Counted from the first letter of the stretch, positions 16,899 through 28,241 are shown. The stretch is 64,000 nt of DNA from Antribacter gilvus (GCF_003946865.1 NZ_QXTH01000003.1:358700-422699), one strand, 5' to 3'. A program made the numbers and translations. The notes: generated by a model not told the origin, from the letters alone.

Positions 16899-16957
16899 GG
16901 TGCCCGACGCCGGACCGGTCGCCTCCGCGCGAGGCGACCGGTCCGGCGTCGGGCACC
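16899..16957. repeat. 59-bp palindromic intergenic repeat, copy 1
   Basis: Two perfectly complementary 27-base arms beginning GGTGCCCGACGCCGGACC flank a five-base CGCGC loop between hisH and priA. A near-identical 59-bp copy lies at 35763-35821. The repetition marks it as a dispersed REP-like family. It may terminate or stabilise the hisH transcript ahead of priA. Confidence 0.75.
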
Positions 16958-16978
16958 GACCACCAAGACTGGAGAGAC

Positions 16979-17719
16979 ATGACCGACCGACTGGTGCTGC
17001 TGCCCGCCGTGGACGTCGCCGACGGGCAGGCCGTGCGCCTGGTCCAGGGCGAGGCCGGCTCCGAGACCTCCTACGGGGACCCGCTGTCCGCCGCCCTGGA
17101 CTGGCAGGCCGGGGGTGCGGAGTGGGTGCACCTCGTGGACCTGGACGCCGCGTTCGGGCGTGGCTCCAACGCCGAGCTGCTCGCCGAGGTGGTGGGCCGC
17201 CTGGACGTGCAGGTCGAGCTGTCGGGCGGCATCCGGGACGACGCGTCGCTGGAGCGCGCGCTCGCCACGGGCGCGCGCCGCGTGAACCTCGGCACCGCCG
17301 CCCTGGAGGACCCGGAGTGGACCGCCAAGGTCATCGCCGAGCACGGCGACCGCGTGGCCGTAGGCCTGGACGTGCGCGGCACCACGCTCGCCGCCCGCGG
17401 CTGGACGCAGGAGGGCGGCGACCTCTGGGAGGTTCTCGAGCGCCTCGACGCCGCGGGCTGCGCCCGCTACGTGGTCACGGACGTCACCAAGGACGGCACG
17501 CTGCGCGGCCCCAACCTGGAGCTGCTGTCCGACGTCGCCACGCGCACCACCGCGCACGTCGTCGCCTCGGGCGGCATCTCCTCGCTCGACGACCTGCGGG
17601 CGCTGCGGGCGCTGGAGCCCCGCATCGAGGGCGCCGTCGTGGGCAAGGCCCTGTACGCGGGCGCGTTCACGCTGCCGGAGGCGCTCGACGTCGCCGGCCG
17701 GCCGGACGTGTCCCGGTGA
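16979..17719 (+). CDS. priA: Phosphoribosyl isomerase A (HisA/TrpF bifunctional)
   Basis: 246 residues, a (beta/alpha)8 barrel. Features include [15 protein letters not shown] with the catalytic base Asp, [44 protein letters not shown] with the catalytic acid Asp, and the phosphate-binding [12 protein letters not shown] and GAVVGKALY. Actinobacteria commonly use one enzyme for ProFAR isomerisation in histidine synthesis and PRA isomerisation in tryptophan synthesis, so bifunctionality is inferred from lineage. ATG 16979 follows a GGAGAG site. Confidence 0.93.
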   Translation: MTDRLVLLPAVDVADGQAVRLVQGEAGSETSYGDPLSAALDWQAGGAEWVHLVDLDAAFGRGSNAELLAEVVGRLDVQVELSGGIRDDASLERALATGARRVNLGTAALEDPEWTAKVIAEHGDRVAVGLDVRGTTLAARGWTQEGGDLWEVLERLDAAGCARYVVTDVTKDGTLRGPNLELLSDVATRTTAHVVASGGISSLDDLRALRALEPRIEGAVVGKALYAGAFTLPEALDVAGRPDVSR

Positions 17720-18444
17720 AGTCGATCCAGCCCACGTCCGCGTTCGCGGACGACGACGGCTCCGCCGACCTGGAGCTGACGGCCCTGCTCGCCGGCCACG
17801 CCGAGGGGCGCACGCCGCTCCGCGCGGTCGTGGCACGCCTCGCGCAGACGCGCGTGCTCGTGCCCGTGCTGGCCGAGCTCGGTGCGGAGGAGACCACCGC
17901 TGACGGGCTGCAGGTCGACAAGGAGGCGTCGACCGGGATCGTGGCGCTGGAGTCGCCCGACGGGCGACGCGCCCTGCCGGTGTTCACGAGCGTCGCGTCG
18001 ATGACCGCCTGGCGGGCGGACGCCCGCCCGGTGCCGGTGGACGTGCCGCGCGCGGCGCTCAGCGCCGTCAACGAGGACTGGTCCCTGCTCGTGGTGGATC
18101 CCGCCGGGCCCGTCACCGTGCTGGTGCCCCGGCCCGCGGTGTGGGCGCTCGCACAGGGCAAGGAGTGGCGTCCGGCGCTGGTGGGTGGGCCGGACGAGAT
18201 CACGGTGGACCCCGAGGTGGCGTCGGCCGTGGCGATCGCCGCCGCGCCCGTGCAGCACGTGGTCCGCGCGCACGCCGAGCCCGGCCGCAAGGCCGAGGTC
18301 GCCGTGGTGCTCGCGCTCGACCCCGGGCTCGACCGGCCCGGGCTCGACGCCGTGCTGGCCCAGGTGAACTCCCGGCTCGGCGCGTCCGACGTGATCTCCG
18401 AGCGGGTGGACTCCCTCGAGCTGCGGATCGGCGCGGCGCGCTGA
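17716..18444 (+). CDS. SseB-family protein
   Basis: 242 residues resembling SseB N-terminal domain proteins: [54 protein letters not shown] and [22 protein letters not shown]. The C-terminal third ([23 protein letters not shown]) resembles the SseB C-terminal region. GTG 17716 overlaps the priA stop by four bases. The biochemical role in actinobacteria is unknown. Confidence 0.82.
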   Translation: MKSIQPTSAFADDDGSADLELTALLAGHAEGRTPLRAVVARLAQTRVLVPVLAELGAEETTADGLQVDKEASTGIVALESPDGRRALPVFTSVASMTAWRADARPVPVDVPRAALSAVNEDWSLLVVDPAGPVTVLVPRPAVWALAQGKEWRPALVGGPDEITVDPEVASAVAIAAAPVQHVVRAHAEPGRKAEVAVVLALDPGLDRPGLDAVLAQVNSRLGASDVISERVDSLELRIGAAR

Positions 18445-18484
18445 TCGGTGCTGGGCGCCGTTGGGCGGCTGACCCGGTGACCGG

Positions 18485-19219
18485 TCAGCCGCACTCCGTG
18501 ACGGGAGTGAACGCCGCGTCGTCGGCCAGCATCTGCTGGAGCGTGGAGAGCGGCACGAGGAGGCTCTGGCCGTCGGCCGTCTTGGCGTAGACGACGCCGA
18601 TGACACGGCCCGCCTGGTCCAGGGCCGCCGACCCCGACGACCCCGGCTCGACCGGGGCGTCCGTGACGAGGACCTCGCCCAGGTTCGCGTTCAGGGGGTC
18701 GTGCGCCGTGCCGATCACGGTGCCCGTGGTGACGGTGAGCGCGCCGCCCTCGGGGTAGCCCACCACCGTCACCGGGTCGCCGGCGACCGGGTCGCCGCCG
18801 GCCAGCTCGGGGTACGACGGCAGGGGGTCCCTCGTCCGGACCACCGCCAGGTCGGCCAGGGCCGCGGTGGCCGCGGTGCCCACCGCGATGTCACGCCCGT
18901 CGTACGTGCTCACCTGCAGCTGGTCCGAGTCGGCGACCACGTGCTTGTTCGTGATGAGCGTGTACTCGTCCACGGCGAAGCCCGAGCCGGTCGACAGGGA
19001 CGTGCAGCCCACGTTCCTGATCCGGACGGCCATGCGCTGCACCGCGTCGAAGCCGTCCGGGGAGAGGTTCGCGCTGTCCTCCGCGGACAGTGACGGCGCC
19101 AGGGTCGGCACGATGTCGAGCGGGACCGGGTCGGGCAGCTCCGGCAGCACGCCGCAGCCGGCCGTCACCGTGCAGGCGAGCGTGGCGGCCGCGAGGGCCG
19201 CGCCGAGCCGGCGCCTCAC
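18485..19219 (-). CDS. Secreted trypsin-like serine protease, probable lipoprotein
   Basis: 244 residues. The N-terminus is an export signal with RRR, a hydrophobic stretch and a lipobox-like VTAGC near residue 22, so membrane anchoring is likely. The protease core shows the triad in order: His in LITNKHVVADS, Asp in ALADLAVVRT, Ser in PGSSGSAALDQAG. No PDZ domain is present, so it is a short S1-type protein. GTG 19219 overlaps the upstream stop by four bases (GTGA). The substrate is unknown. Confidence 0.85.
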   Translation of the reverse strand: MRRRLGAALAAATLACTVTAGCGVLPELPDPVPLDIVPTLAPSLSAEDSANLSPDGFDAVQRMAVRIRNVGCTSLSTGSGFAVDEYTLITNKHVVADSDQLQVSTYDGRDIAVGTAATAALADLAVVRTRDPLPSYPELAGGDPVAGDPVTVVGYPEGGALTVTTGTVIGTAHDPLNANLGEVLVTDAPVEPGSSGSAALDQAGRVIGVVYAKTADGQSLLVPLSTLQQMLADDAAFTPVTECG

Positions 19220-19869
19220 TGCGACAGCTCCGCCTGCAGCGCCGCGTTGGCGTCCGTGGCCCGGGTGCACAGGTCGGTCACCTGGCTCTCGAAGCGTGCG
19301 AGGTCCGCCGGGTCGTACGCGTCGGCGTCCTTGAGGTAGCCGATGAGCTCCTTCTGGCCGTCAGTGCACTGGCCCAGGGCGGTCGCCACGATGCGCGCGG
19401 CCTCGCTCACCCGCTCCTGGTACTCGAGGTACTGCTGGGACGCGACGTTCTCGTCGCCCAGCTGCGCCTTCTCGTTGGCCAGGTCGCTGATCCGCCGGTT
19501 CGCCGTGGCCACCTGCTCGCGGGCAGCCGTGAGCTCTGCGTTCACGCCGTCGAGCTGCGTCCGCAGCTCCGCCACCTCCTGTGCGTGCGTCCGGGCCTTG
19601 CTCTCCCACGTGTCGGCGTTGTCCTGCCAGCGCATCGTGGTGAGCCACAGGTACGCGGCCACGCCGACCGCCGCGACGAGCAGCAGGGCCAGCACCCAGC
19701 CGCCGGACCGCCGCCGCCGGACCGGCTGGGGGTCCGCCGGGGCAGGGGCCGGGGACGGCGGGGGCGACCCCGGGGACCGGCCGTAGGGCCGGACGGACGG
19801 CGGCAGCGCGCTGCCGGGTCCCCGCCCGGGCACGTGCCCGGGAAGCGGTGCGGTCGGGTTGGTCGACAT
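19216..19869 (-). CDS. Membrane-anchored coiled-coil protein
   Basis: 217 residues of unknown function. A Pro/Gly-rich cytoplasmic N-terminus (about 1-50) is followed by RRRR and one membrane helix (WVLALLLVAAVGVAAYLWL). An extracytoplasmic coiled coil of about 80 residues follows (ELRTQLDGVNAELTAAREQVATANRRISDLANEK), then a C-terminal helix with two Cys residues. Overlap with the protease gene suggests the two act together at the envelope. Confidence 0.75.
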   Translation of the reverse strand: MSTNPTAPLPGHVPGRGPGSALPPSVRPYGRSPGSPPPSPAPAPADPQPVRRRRSGGWVLALLLVAAVGVAAYLWLTTMRWQDNADTWESKARTHAQEVAELRTQLDGVNAELTAAREQVATANRRISDLANEKAQLGDENVASQQYLEYQERVSEAARIVATALGQCTDGQKELIGYLKDADAYDPADLARFESQVTDLCTRATDANAALQAELSQ

Positions 19870-19880
19870 GGTCCTCGGAC

Positions 19881-20258
19881 CTAGATGACGGAGCCGGTGT
19901 ACTTCTCGCCCGGGCCCTCACCCGGCGCGTCGGGGATCACTGAGGCCTCGCGGAACGCCAGCTGGAGCGACCGCAGGCCGTCGCGCAGGGAGCGCGCGTG
20001 CTGGTTGCCGATGTCCGGGGCGGCGGCGACGACGAGCGCGGCCAGCGCGTTGATCAGCTTGCGCGCCTCGTCGAGGTCCAGGTGGCCCCCCTCCTCGGCG
20101 TCGTCCGCCAGGCCGCACTTGACGGCGGCGGCGCTCATGAGGTGGACGGCGGCCGTCGTGATGACCTCGACGGCGGCCACGTCGGCGATGTCGCGCGTCG
20201 CGTCGTCGACGCCGTCCGCCCCGTCGGGCGCCGTGGTGTTCTCGCTGGTGGTGCTCAT
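19881..20258 (-). CDS. DUF1844-family protein
   Basis: 125 residues, mostly helical. The core AAVEVITTAAVHLMSAAAVKCGL then LDLDEARKLINALAALVVAAAPDIG matches the DUF1844 pattern, a small family often encoded near infC in actinobacteria, as here. ATG 20258 is preceded by GGAAGGAT. Function is unknown. It heads the minus-strand group with the coiled-coil protein and protease, and is divergent from furA. Confidence 0.8.
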   Translation of the reverse strand: MSTTSENTTAPDGADGVDDATRDIADVAAVEVITTAAVHLMSAAAVKCGLADDAEEGGHLDLDEARKLINALAALVVAAAPDIGNQHARSLRDGLRSLQLAFREASVIPDAPGEGPGEKYTGSVI

Positions 20259-20322
20259 GGGTCCTATCCTTCCACGCGCCCTGGCCAGGCTGCCGCGCTT
20301 CACGGCACTCGTCGGGCTCTCT

Positions 20323-20345
20323 TCTTTTGACTGATTCAAGAAAAG
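20323..20345. promoter_or_regulatory. FurA-type operator and promoter of furA-katG
   Basis: An AT-rich patch in GC-rich surroundings contains TTGA (20327-20330), five bases, then TCAA (20336-20339), with flanking CTTCTT and AAGAAAAG extending the symmetry. It lies just upstream of the furA start, where FurA/CatR regulators of other actinobacteria bind to autoregulate furA-katG in response to peroxide. Confidence 0.55.
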
Positions 20346-20361
20346 GAGCGAGGGTAGGGGA

Positions 20362-23062
<2,701 letters not shown>

Positions 23063-23067
23063 CGTCG

Positions 23068-23100
23068 TCCCCCGCCCGGGCCCACGGCCCGGGCGGGGGA
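23068..23100 (+). terminator. katG terminator hairpin
   Basis: CCCCCGCCCGGGCC and its exact complement form a 14-bp GC stem with a three-base CAC loop, starting five bases after the katG stop. It isolates katG from the infC leader. Confidence 0.75.
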
Positions 23101-23408
23101 GGTCACACCCGCTGGGCTGTGGCCGACGCGAGCCCCGTGCTAACCTTGGGACTCGACCGACCTGACGCTGCCTGAACCTGATCCCGTATCAGAGCTGGTA
23201 ACGACAGGTGTCTCAAGTGGATCCCATCCCACCCGAGCTTCGACCGAGCACGCTGGACGTGCCGACAGAGGCCGGGTCACCTGGTCGGGCGAAGCTGTCG
23301 TCCCAGACGACATCCTTCGCCCTTTCCGTGATGGCCTCCACCTGTGCTCAGGGCGGGGGCCTTCCTCGTTCCTGGCGGTCGTACCGACGACTTACCTAGG
23401 AGCATCAC
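23101..23408 (+). promoter_or_regulatory. Long untranslated leader of the infC-rpmI-rplT operon
   Basis: About 300 bases without a convincing gene. A possible promoter has TAACCT at 23141-23146. The following 260 bases contain short inverted repeats, for example CTGAT/ATCAG near 23178 and ACCTG/CAGGT bracketing that area. It ends in an in-frame TAG immediately before AGGAG and the AUC start of infC. Long structured leaders ahead of infC are common and control IF3/L20 levels in other bacteria; the mechanism here is inference. Confidence 0.5.
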
Positions 23409-24386
23409 ATCAGCGAGCCTCGCATCAACGATCGGATCCGCGTCCCCGAGGTCCGACTCATCGGACCCGGCGGGGAGCAGGTCGGCGTCGTCCGCACCGA
23501 GGTTGCCCTGAAGCTTGCCCAGGACGCGGACCTGGACCTCGTCGAGGTCGCACCGGACGCCCGCCCGCCCGTCGCCAAGCTCATGGACTTCGGCAAGTTC
23601 AAGTACGAGTCCGACATGAAGGCGCGTGAGGCGCGGCGCAACCAGGCGAACACGGTCCTCAAGGAGATCCGTTTCCGCCTGAAGATCGACCCGCACGACT
23701 ACGGCACCAAGAAGGGCCACGTCGAGCGCTTCCTCTCGGCCGGCGACAAGGTCAAGGTCATGATCATGTTCCGTGGCCGCGAGCAGTCGCGCCCGGAGAT
23801 GGGCGTGCGCCTCCTGCAGCGGCTGGCGGAGGACGTGGCGGAGCTCGGCTTCGTCGAGTCCATGCCGAAGCAGGACGGCCGCAACATGACCATGGTCCTG
23901 GGCCCGGTCAAGAAGAAGGCGGACGCCAAGGTGGAGCAGCGCAAGCGCTCGGCCGAGGTCAACTCGCAGCGCATGACCAAGTCCGAGGCGAAGGCTGCGG
24001 CCCGCGGCACGGACGAGGGCGACGAGTACGACGACGTCGACGAGATCGACGAGGTCGACGAGCTGGAGGAGACCGAGCAGGCCGAGCCGGCTGCGCCGAC
24101 GGACTGGGCCGAGGAAGCCCAGAACGCTGCCGCAGCCGTCGAGGCCGAGCAGGCCGCCGCCGAGCCCGAGGTCCCGCAGCCCGTCGCCGAGCCCGAGCCG
24201 GTCGCGAAGGAGGCCCCCAAGGCCCCCGCCGCCCCGGCGCGGACGCCCGCCAAGGCCCCCGCGCCGTCGTCGGACACGACGGCCGACGCGCCCAAGGCTC
24301 CGGCCCCCAAGCCCCCGGTTCCCCGACCGGCTGCACCGCGGCCCGCCGCGCCGAAGCCGAGGCCGGCCCCGCGCCGGGCCGGCTGA
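23409..24386 (+). CDS. infC: Translation initiation factor IF-3 with AUC start and long C-terminal tail
   Basis: 325 residues. The IF3 N domain begins [25 protein letters not shown], and the C domain includes [25 protein letters not shown] and [16 protein letters not shown]. In-frame TAG at 23397 and the AGGAG at 23398-23402 leave ATC 23409 as the only properly spaced start; the first in-frame ATG (23583) would delete the N domain. Non-AUG starts let IF3 autoregulate in other bacteria. After about residue 200 comes an unusual acidic then Ala/Pro/Lys-rich tail of about 125 residues. Confidence 0.93.
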   Translation: MSEPRINDRIRVPEVRLIGPGGEQVGVVRTEVALKLAQDADLDLVEVAPDARPPVAKLMDFGKFKYESDMKAREARRNQANTVLKEIRFRLKIDPHDYGTKKGHVERFLSAGDKVKVMIMFRGREQSRPEMGVRLLQRLAEDVAELGFVESMPKQDGRNMTMVLGPVKKKADAKVEQRKRSAEVNSQRMTKSEAKAAARGTDEGDEYDDVDEIDEVDELEETEQAEPAAPTDWAEEAQNAAAAVEAEQAAAEPEVPQPVAEPEPVAKEAPKAPAAPARTPAKAPAPSSDTTADAPKAPAPKPPVPRPAAPRPAAPKPRPAPRRAG

Positions 24387-24483
24387 CGCCGGAGGCTTCA
24401 CGACACACGGCCCAGCCCACCGGCCGGGCCCGTACCCCGTCGGCCGCACCCGCGGTCGACCGACACGAGGAGAGACGGCAGTC

Positions 24484-24678
24484 ATGCCGAAGAACAAGAC
24501 GCACTCCGGCGCCAAGAAGCGGTTCCGCATCACCGGCTCCGGCAAGGTCATGCGTGAGCAGGCGAACGCCCGCCACTATCTCGAGCACAAGTCGAGCAAG
24601 CTGACTCGCCGACTTTCCGCTGACCAGGTCGTCGCGCCCGCAGACGTCAAGAAGATCAAGAAGCTGCTCGGTAAGTGA
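24484..24678 (+). CDS. rpmI: 50S ribosomal protein L35
   Basis: 64 residues, basic, beginning [21 protein letters not shown] and ending KKIKKLLGK, matching L35 throughout. A GAGGAGAGACGG site precedes ATG. It is the second gene of the infC-rpmI-rplT operon and forms part of the large ribosomal subunit. Confidence 0.97.
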   Translation: MPKNKTHSGAKKRFRITGSGKVMREQANARHYLEHKSSKLTRRLSADQVVAPADVKKIKKLLGK

Positions 24679-24744
24679 CCCGTCGGCGGCCTCGGCCGCC
24701 CGGACCCCACCTTCCGGCCCCGAAGTAAACCCAAGGAGCTACAC

Positions 24745-25128
24745 GTGGCACGCGTGAAGCGGGCGGTCAACGCCCAGAAGAAGCGCCGTACAACCCTCGA
24801 GCGCGCCGCCGGATACCGCGGCCAGCGCTCACGCCTCTATCGCAAGGCGAAGGAGCAGGTCACCCACTCGCTCGTCTACGCCTACCGCGATCGCAAGGCG
24901 AAGAAGGGTGACTTCCGCAAGCTGTGGATCCAGCGCATCAACGCTGCGGCCCGCGCTCAGGGGATGACCTACAACCGCCTCATCCAGGGCCTCAAGGCCG
25001 CTGGAGTCGAGGTCGACCGTCGCATGCTCGCAGAGCTCGCGGTCAACGACATCGCGGCGTTCAACGCGCTCGTCGGTGTCGCGAAGGCTGCCCTGCCGGC
25101 GGACGTCAACGCCCCGGCAGCGGCCTGA
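24745..25128 (+). CDS. rplT: 50S ribosomal protein L20
   Basis: 127 residues starting at GTG 24745 after AAGGAGC. Typical L20 sequence is seen: [37 protein letters not shown] then [23 protein letters not shown]. The protein binds 23S rRNA early in assembly and in many bacteria also represses its own operon. Confidence 0.97.
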   Translation: MARVKRAVNAQKKRRTTLERAAGYRGQRSRLYRKAKEQVTHSLVYAYRDRKAKKGDFRKLWIQRINAAARAQGMTYNRLIQGLKAAGVEVDRRMLAELAVNDIAAFNALVGVAKAALPADVNAPAAA

Positions 25129-25130
25129 GA

Positions 25131-26030
25131 TTGACCCAGTACACCCCGGACGCCCGGTCAGCACCCTCTTCGGAGGGCCCCGCAGTCCTTGACGTGACGC
25201 TCGCCAACCCGCGAGCAGACCGCGTCAAGGCCGTGCGGGCACTGGCCGGGCGTCCGGCGCGTTCCCGGCATGGGCAGTTCCTCGTCGAGGGGCCGCAGGG
25301 GGTGCGGGAGGCGGTGCGCTACGCCGCGGCGGACGTCCGCGACGTCTACCTCACGGAGGCGACGGCGGAGCGTTACCCGGAGATCGTGGCCGACGCCGCG
25401 GCCGCCCGGCTGCACACGCACGTCGGCACGCGCGAGGTGCTGGAGGCGATGAGCCCGGACGCACAGGGCGTGCTCGCGGTGCTGCGCACCTCGTCGCCGA
25501 CCCTGGACGACGCCCTCGCGGCACGGCCCGCCGCGCGGTCCGGGCGACCCCTGCTCGTCGCCGTGCTGGCCACCGTCCGCGACCCCGGCAACGCGGGGAC
25601 GGTGATCCGTGCCGCCGACGCCGCGGGCGCCGACCTCGTGGTCCTCGCCGGGGAGAGCGTCGAGCTGCACAACCCCAAGGTGGTCCGGTCCACGGCCGGT
25701 TCGCTGTTCCACCTCCCGGTGGTCAGCGGCCTGACGCTGCCCGACGCCGTCGCGCACCTCCGCGCGGCCGGCTGCCAGGTCCTCGCGGCCGACGGGGCCG
25801 GCGACCGGGACCTGGACGACCTGCTGGACACGGCGGGTGGCGGGCAGGTGCCCGACCTGGCGGCGTCGACGGCGTGGATCTTCGGCAACGAGGCGTGGGG
25901 CCTGCCCGAGGAGGACCGCGCGCTGGCCGACGCCGTGGTGCGCGTGCCGATCCGCGGCAAGGCGGAGTCGCTCAACCTGGCGACGGCGGCGACGGTCTGC
26001 CTGTACGCGAGCAGCCGGGCGCAGCGCTGA
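25131..26030 (+). CDS. TrmH/SpoU-family RNA 2'-O-methyltransferase
   Basis: 299 residues. An N-terminal substrate-binding domain (RSRHGQFLVEGPQGVREAVRYAA) precedes the SPOUT knot with its three motifs: VRDPGNAGTVIRAADAAGADLVVL, WIFGNEAWGLPEE, and RGKAESLNLATAATVCLYA. These bind SAM and methylate ribose 2'-OH in rRNA or tRNA. The start is uncertain: TTG 25131, two bases after the rplT stop, or GTG 25194. Linkage to rplT is common in actinobacteria and hints at an rRNA target. Confidence 0.9.
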   Translation: MTQYTPDARSAPSSEGPAVLDVTLANPRADRVKAVRALAGRPARSRHGQFLVEGPQGVREAVRYAAADVRDVYLTEATAERYPEIVADAAAARLHTHVGTREVLEAMSPDAQGVLAVLRTSSPTLDDALAARPAARSGRPLLVAVLATVRDPGNAGTVIRAADAAGADLVVLAGESVELHNPKVVRSTAGSLFHLPVVSGLTLPDAVAHLRAAGCQVLAADGAGDRDLDDLLDTAGGGQVPDLAASTAWIFGNEAWGLPEEDRALADAVVRVPIRGKAESLNLATAATVCLYASSRAQR

Positions 26031-26074
26031 CGCTCGGGGCCCGTCTGGCACTGTCCGGCGGTGACACGCACGGC

Positions 26075-26080
26075 TAGCGT
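26075..26080 (+). promoter_or_regulatory. -10 element of the GerW-like gene, leaderless
   Basis: TAGCGT is followed by six bases and ATG 26087. No Shine-Dalgarno sequence is present. Confidence 0.45.
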
Positions 26081-26086
26081 GGCCGC

Positions 26087-26506
26087 ATGAGCCGCATGAG
26101 GTGTGGACCCGACCTGAGCCGGATCAGCGATGCCGTCGCCGAGTCGGTCGGTGCACGCCAGGTGTTCGGTGAGCCGGTCGAGCGGGACGGTGTCGTCGTC
26201 ATACCCGCCGCCCGGGTGTGGAGCGCCGGAGGTGGCGGTGGCGGAGGTGGCGTCGAGACGGACACCGTCGGCTGGTCCGAGGTAGAGACGGGCGACGAGG
26301 AGGCGGTCCCCGACCGGGAGGGCGGGGGTGGCGGCGCCGGCTTCGGCCGCCGGGCCGCGCCGTCCGGAGCGTTCGTCGTCAACGGTACAGACGTGCGCTG
26401 GGTCCCCGCGGTCGACGTCACCCGGATCGTCCTGGGTGGTCAGGCGGCCCTCGTCGCGGTCGTCGTCGTCGTGTGCTGGGCGGTGCGGCGGCGCCGTCGT
26501 CGTTGA
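26087..26506 (+). CDS. GerW/YtfJ-like protein with C-terminal membrane helix
   Basis: 139 residues. The pattern VGARQVFGEPVERDGVVVIPAARVWSAGGGGGGGG with a Gly-rich loop, then GFGRRAAPSGAFVVNGTDVRWVPAVD, matches the GerW (YtfJ) family first described in spore formers but widespread in non-sporulating actinobacteria. A C-terminal hydrophobic helix (ALVAVVVVVCWAV) ends in six Arg residues, so it is probably membrane-anchored. Start ATG 26087 follows a TAGCGT-N6 leaderless signal. Function is unknown. Confidence 0.75.
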   Translation: MSRMRCGPDLSRISDAVAESVGARQVFGEPVERDGVVVIPAARVWSAGGGGGGGGVETDTVGWSEVETGDEEAVPDREGGGGGAGFGRRAAPSGAFVVNGTDVRWVPAVDVTRIVLGGQAALVAVVVVVCWAVRRRRRR

Positions 26507-26576
26507 CCGGGGTCTCGGCCGCCGGGTTCCGGCGGGGGGCACGGGCGCGCCGGGTCGCGGCGGCCGGCCGCCGGGT

Positions 26577-27518
26577 TCAGTAGCCGAGGTGGTGGCGTAC
26601 CCAGCCGAGGCAGGCGAGCGCCTGGGCGCGCTGCTGGGACCGGACGTGCGGGAGGCCCGGCGGGGCAGGGACGAACGACCTGCTGATGAGGCGGCCCATG
26701 CTGGCGGCGAGGTAGGCGGTCACGGTGCTGTCGGGCACTCCGCCAGGCAGGGGGTGCCGCCACAGGACCTCGGCGATCGTCGGCCCACCCTCGGCCTCGA
26801 TCACGGAGAGCATCTCCACCTGGTTCACCCACGGCGCTCCCCGGCCCGCGCCCATCCACTCGGTGGCCAGGGCGCCGTCGGTCCCGTCGGCGGGGAACAT
26901 CATGCACTCCCGGCCGAGGCCACCGTGCACCAGGGCGTTGCCCTGCATCAGGGTCCGGGCGCCGGCGGCCGCCGCCGCGACCGTGTCGATGTGCTCCGCG
27001 AGCCACGGCCCGTAGGCCGCCAGCTCTGCCGGGTGCTCGGTGGCCAGCTGCTCGCACGCGTCCCACGGGCCGTCCTCCACGGGCTCCAGGGCGCTGCCGT
27101 CCGGCACCGTGGTCGCGCTGATCGACTGGGCCAGCGCGATCGCCCGTGCGACGTCCGCGCCGTCCCACCCGGCGAGCGGGCGCACGTCCGCGTCCGCGTA
27201 CGCCGCGACGACCCAGGAGTCGTAGACGCCGAAGTCCTCGTCGAAGGACCACAGGTACTGGCGGGCGGGGGCGCCGGCGGGAAGCTCGCTCACCACCTCG
27301 ATCTCCCGGCGGTACATCGCGTGCGCCAGCGGGCTGGTGGCGTTCACGGCATGCACCAGGACCCGGCCCATGGAGGTCTGCAGCCGGGCGGTGAGCCCCG
27401 GCAGCAGTCCGTTGCTGCTGGCCGACCACACGAGGACCGGCGCTCGGAGCCGCATCGAGATCTGCTCACGCACCGGCGGGGGAAGGTCCGGCCAGCCGGG
27501 GACGGGAGCGTGACTCAT
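26577..27518 (-). CDS. Aminoglycoside phosphotransferase-like protein, catalytic Asp apparently replaced
   Basis: 313 residues of APH/choline-kinase-like character. An N-lobe (VREQISMRLRAPVLVWSASSNGLLPGL) leads to a central GNALVHGGLGRECMMFP where the kinase HGDxxxxN motif would lie, followed by TEWMGAGRGAPWVNQVEMLSVI. In this reading the catalytic Asp is Gly, so the protein may be non-phosphorylating or a distant family. ATG 27518 has CATGAT six bases upstream, overlapping the inverted repeat at 27526-27547. No resistance function can be claimed. Confidence 0.55.
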   Translation of the reverse strand: MSHAPVPGWPDLPPPVREQISMRLRAPVLVWSASSNGLLPGLTARLQTSMGRVLVHAVNATSPLAHAMYRREIEVVSELPAGAPARQYLWSFDEDFGVYDSWVVAAYADADVRPLAGWDGADVARAIALAQSISATTVPDGSALEPVEDGPWDACEQLATEHPAELAAYGPWLAEHIDTVAAAAAGARTLMQGNALVHGGLGRECMMFPADGTDGALATEWMGAGRGAPWVNQVEMLSVIEAEGGPTIAEVLWRHPLPGGVPDSTVTAYLAASMGRLISRSFVPAPPGLPHVRSQQRAQALACLGWVRHHLGY

Positions 27519-27525
27519 GGGGAGA

Positions 27526-27547
27526 TCATGTCCGAGCGCGGACATGA
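27526..27547. promoter_or_regulatory. 9-bp inverted repeat overlapping divergent promoter region
   Basis: TCATGTCCG, four bases (AGCG), then CGGACATGA: a perfect dyad overlapping the presumed CATGAT -10 of the minus-strand kinase-like gene. It is a likely repressor site. No regulator gene is adjacent, so the binder is unknown. Confidence 0.5.
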
Positions 27548-27623
27548 CGGACAAGGCTGACGTGGCGTGGCGGGCGCTGCCCGAGCGAAAAAGTGTGCCA
27601 AGCGCGCCCTCTGGCGGCGCCGG

Positions 27624-27629
27624 TAGGGT
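27624..27629 (+). promoter_or_regulatory. -10 element of the VanZ-like gene, leaderless
   Basis: TAGGGT, six bases, then GTG 27636. This decides GTG 27636 over the in-frame ATG at 27642. Confidence 0.45.
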
Positions 27630-27635
27630 CGCGGC

Positions 27636-28232
27636 GTGCTCATGTGGTGGGGCGGGGTCTGGGCCCGGTGGGGCGACGTGCTCGCGGTGGTGGCTGTCGG
27701 GCTGCCGCTCGCCGTGCTCCTCGCCGTCGGCCTGGCGCGGTGGCGCGTCCGACGGGGGACTGCTCCCGGCTGGGCGTGGCGAGCCTCGGTGGGCGAGGTG
27801 GGGATCGCGGTGGGGACGGCGCCCTGGCTCTGGATGATCCTGACACCGACGGGTGGCGACGGCGGCCTGGCGCTCGTGCCGCTGCGCGACCTCGTCACCG
27901 TGCTGGCCGGGTCGCCCGGCGAGGCGCTGGTCCAGGTGGGCGGAAACCTCTTGGTGCTCTCTGCGTTGGGTCTGTTCCTGCCGGTGCGGTTCGCGCTCGG
28001 GACGCGGGCCGCCGTCGGGCGCGGGCCGGCCCCTGCCGTGCTGGGCGAGATCGCCCTGGCGGCCGCGGGTCTGTCCCTCCTGGTGGAGCTTCTCCAGCGC
28101 GTGCTCGACCTCGGTCGCGTCTCGTCCGTCGACGACGTGCTGCTCAACACCGTCGGTGCGGTCCTCGGGGCCGTGTGCTCCCGCCGCTGGTGGCGCACGC
28201 CCCACGACCTGCGGCGGAACCCGACGGACTAA
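27636..28232 (+). CDS. VanZ-like membrane protein
   Basis: 198 residues with four to five membrane helices (VLAVVAVGLPLAVLLAVGLA, VGIAVGTAPWLWMIL, LVQVGGNLLVLSALGLFLPV, ALAAAGLSLLVELLQRVL). The VanZ-family C-terminal signature SSVDDVLLNTVGAVLGAV is clear. VanZ proteins are widespread, and most have no link with glycopeptide resistance. It is followed nine bases later by thpR, which has its own leaderless promoter signal. Confidence 0.82.
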   Translation: MLMWWGGVWARWGDVLAVVAVGLPLAVLLAVGLARWRVRRGTAPGWAWRASVGEVGIAVGTAPWLWMILTPTGGDGGLALVPLRDLVTVLAGSPGEALVQVGGNLLVLSALGLFLPVRFALGTRAAVGRGPAPAVLGEIALAAAGLSLLVELLQRVLDLGRVSSVDDVLLNTVGAVLGAVCSRRWWRTPHDLRRNPTD

Positions 28233-28235
28233 GAT
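28230..28235 (+). promoter_or_regulatory. -10 element of thpR, leaderless
   Basis: TAAGAT overlaps the VanZ-like stop codon and is followed by six bases and the GTG of thpR, so thpR can be transcribed independently. Confidence 0.45.
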
Positions 28236-28241
28236 CTACGG

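Noticed and set aside
23209..23399. 63-codon plus-strand frame in the infC leader
   Set aside because: It ends at the TAG next to the infC Shine-Dalgarno sequence, but its composition is not protein-like and it has no ribosome site or motif. It is treated as untranslated leader.
26218..26280. Glycine codon run as a simple sequence repeat or frameshift hotspot
   Set aside because: The Gly-rich loop is a normal feature of GerW-like proteins, and the frame continues into the conserved part.
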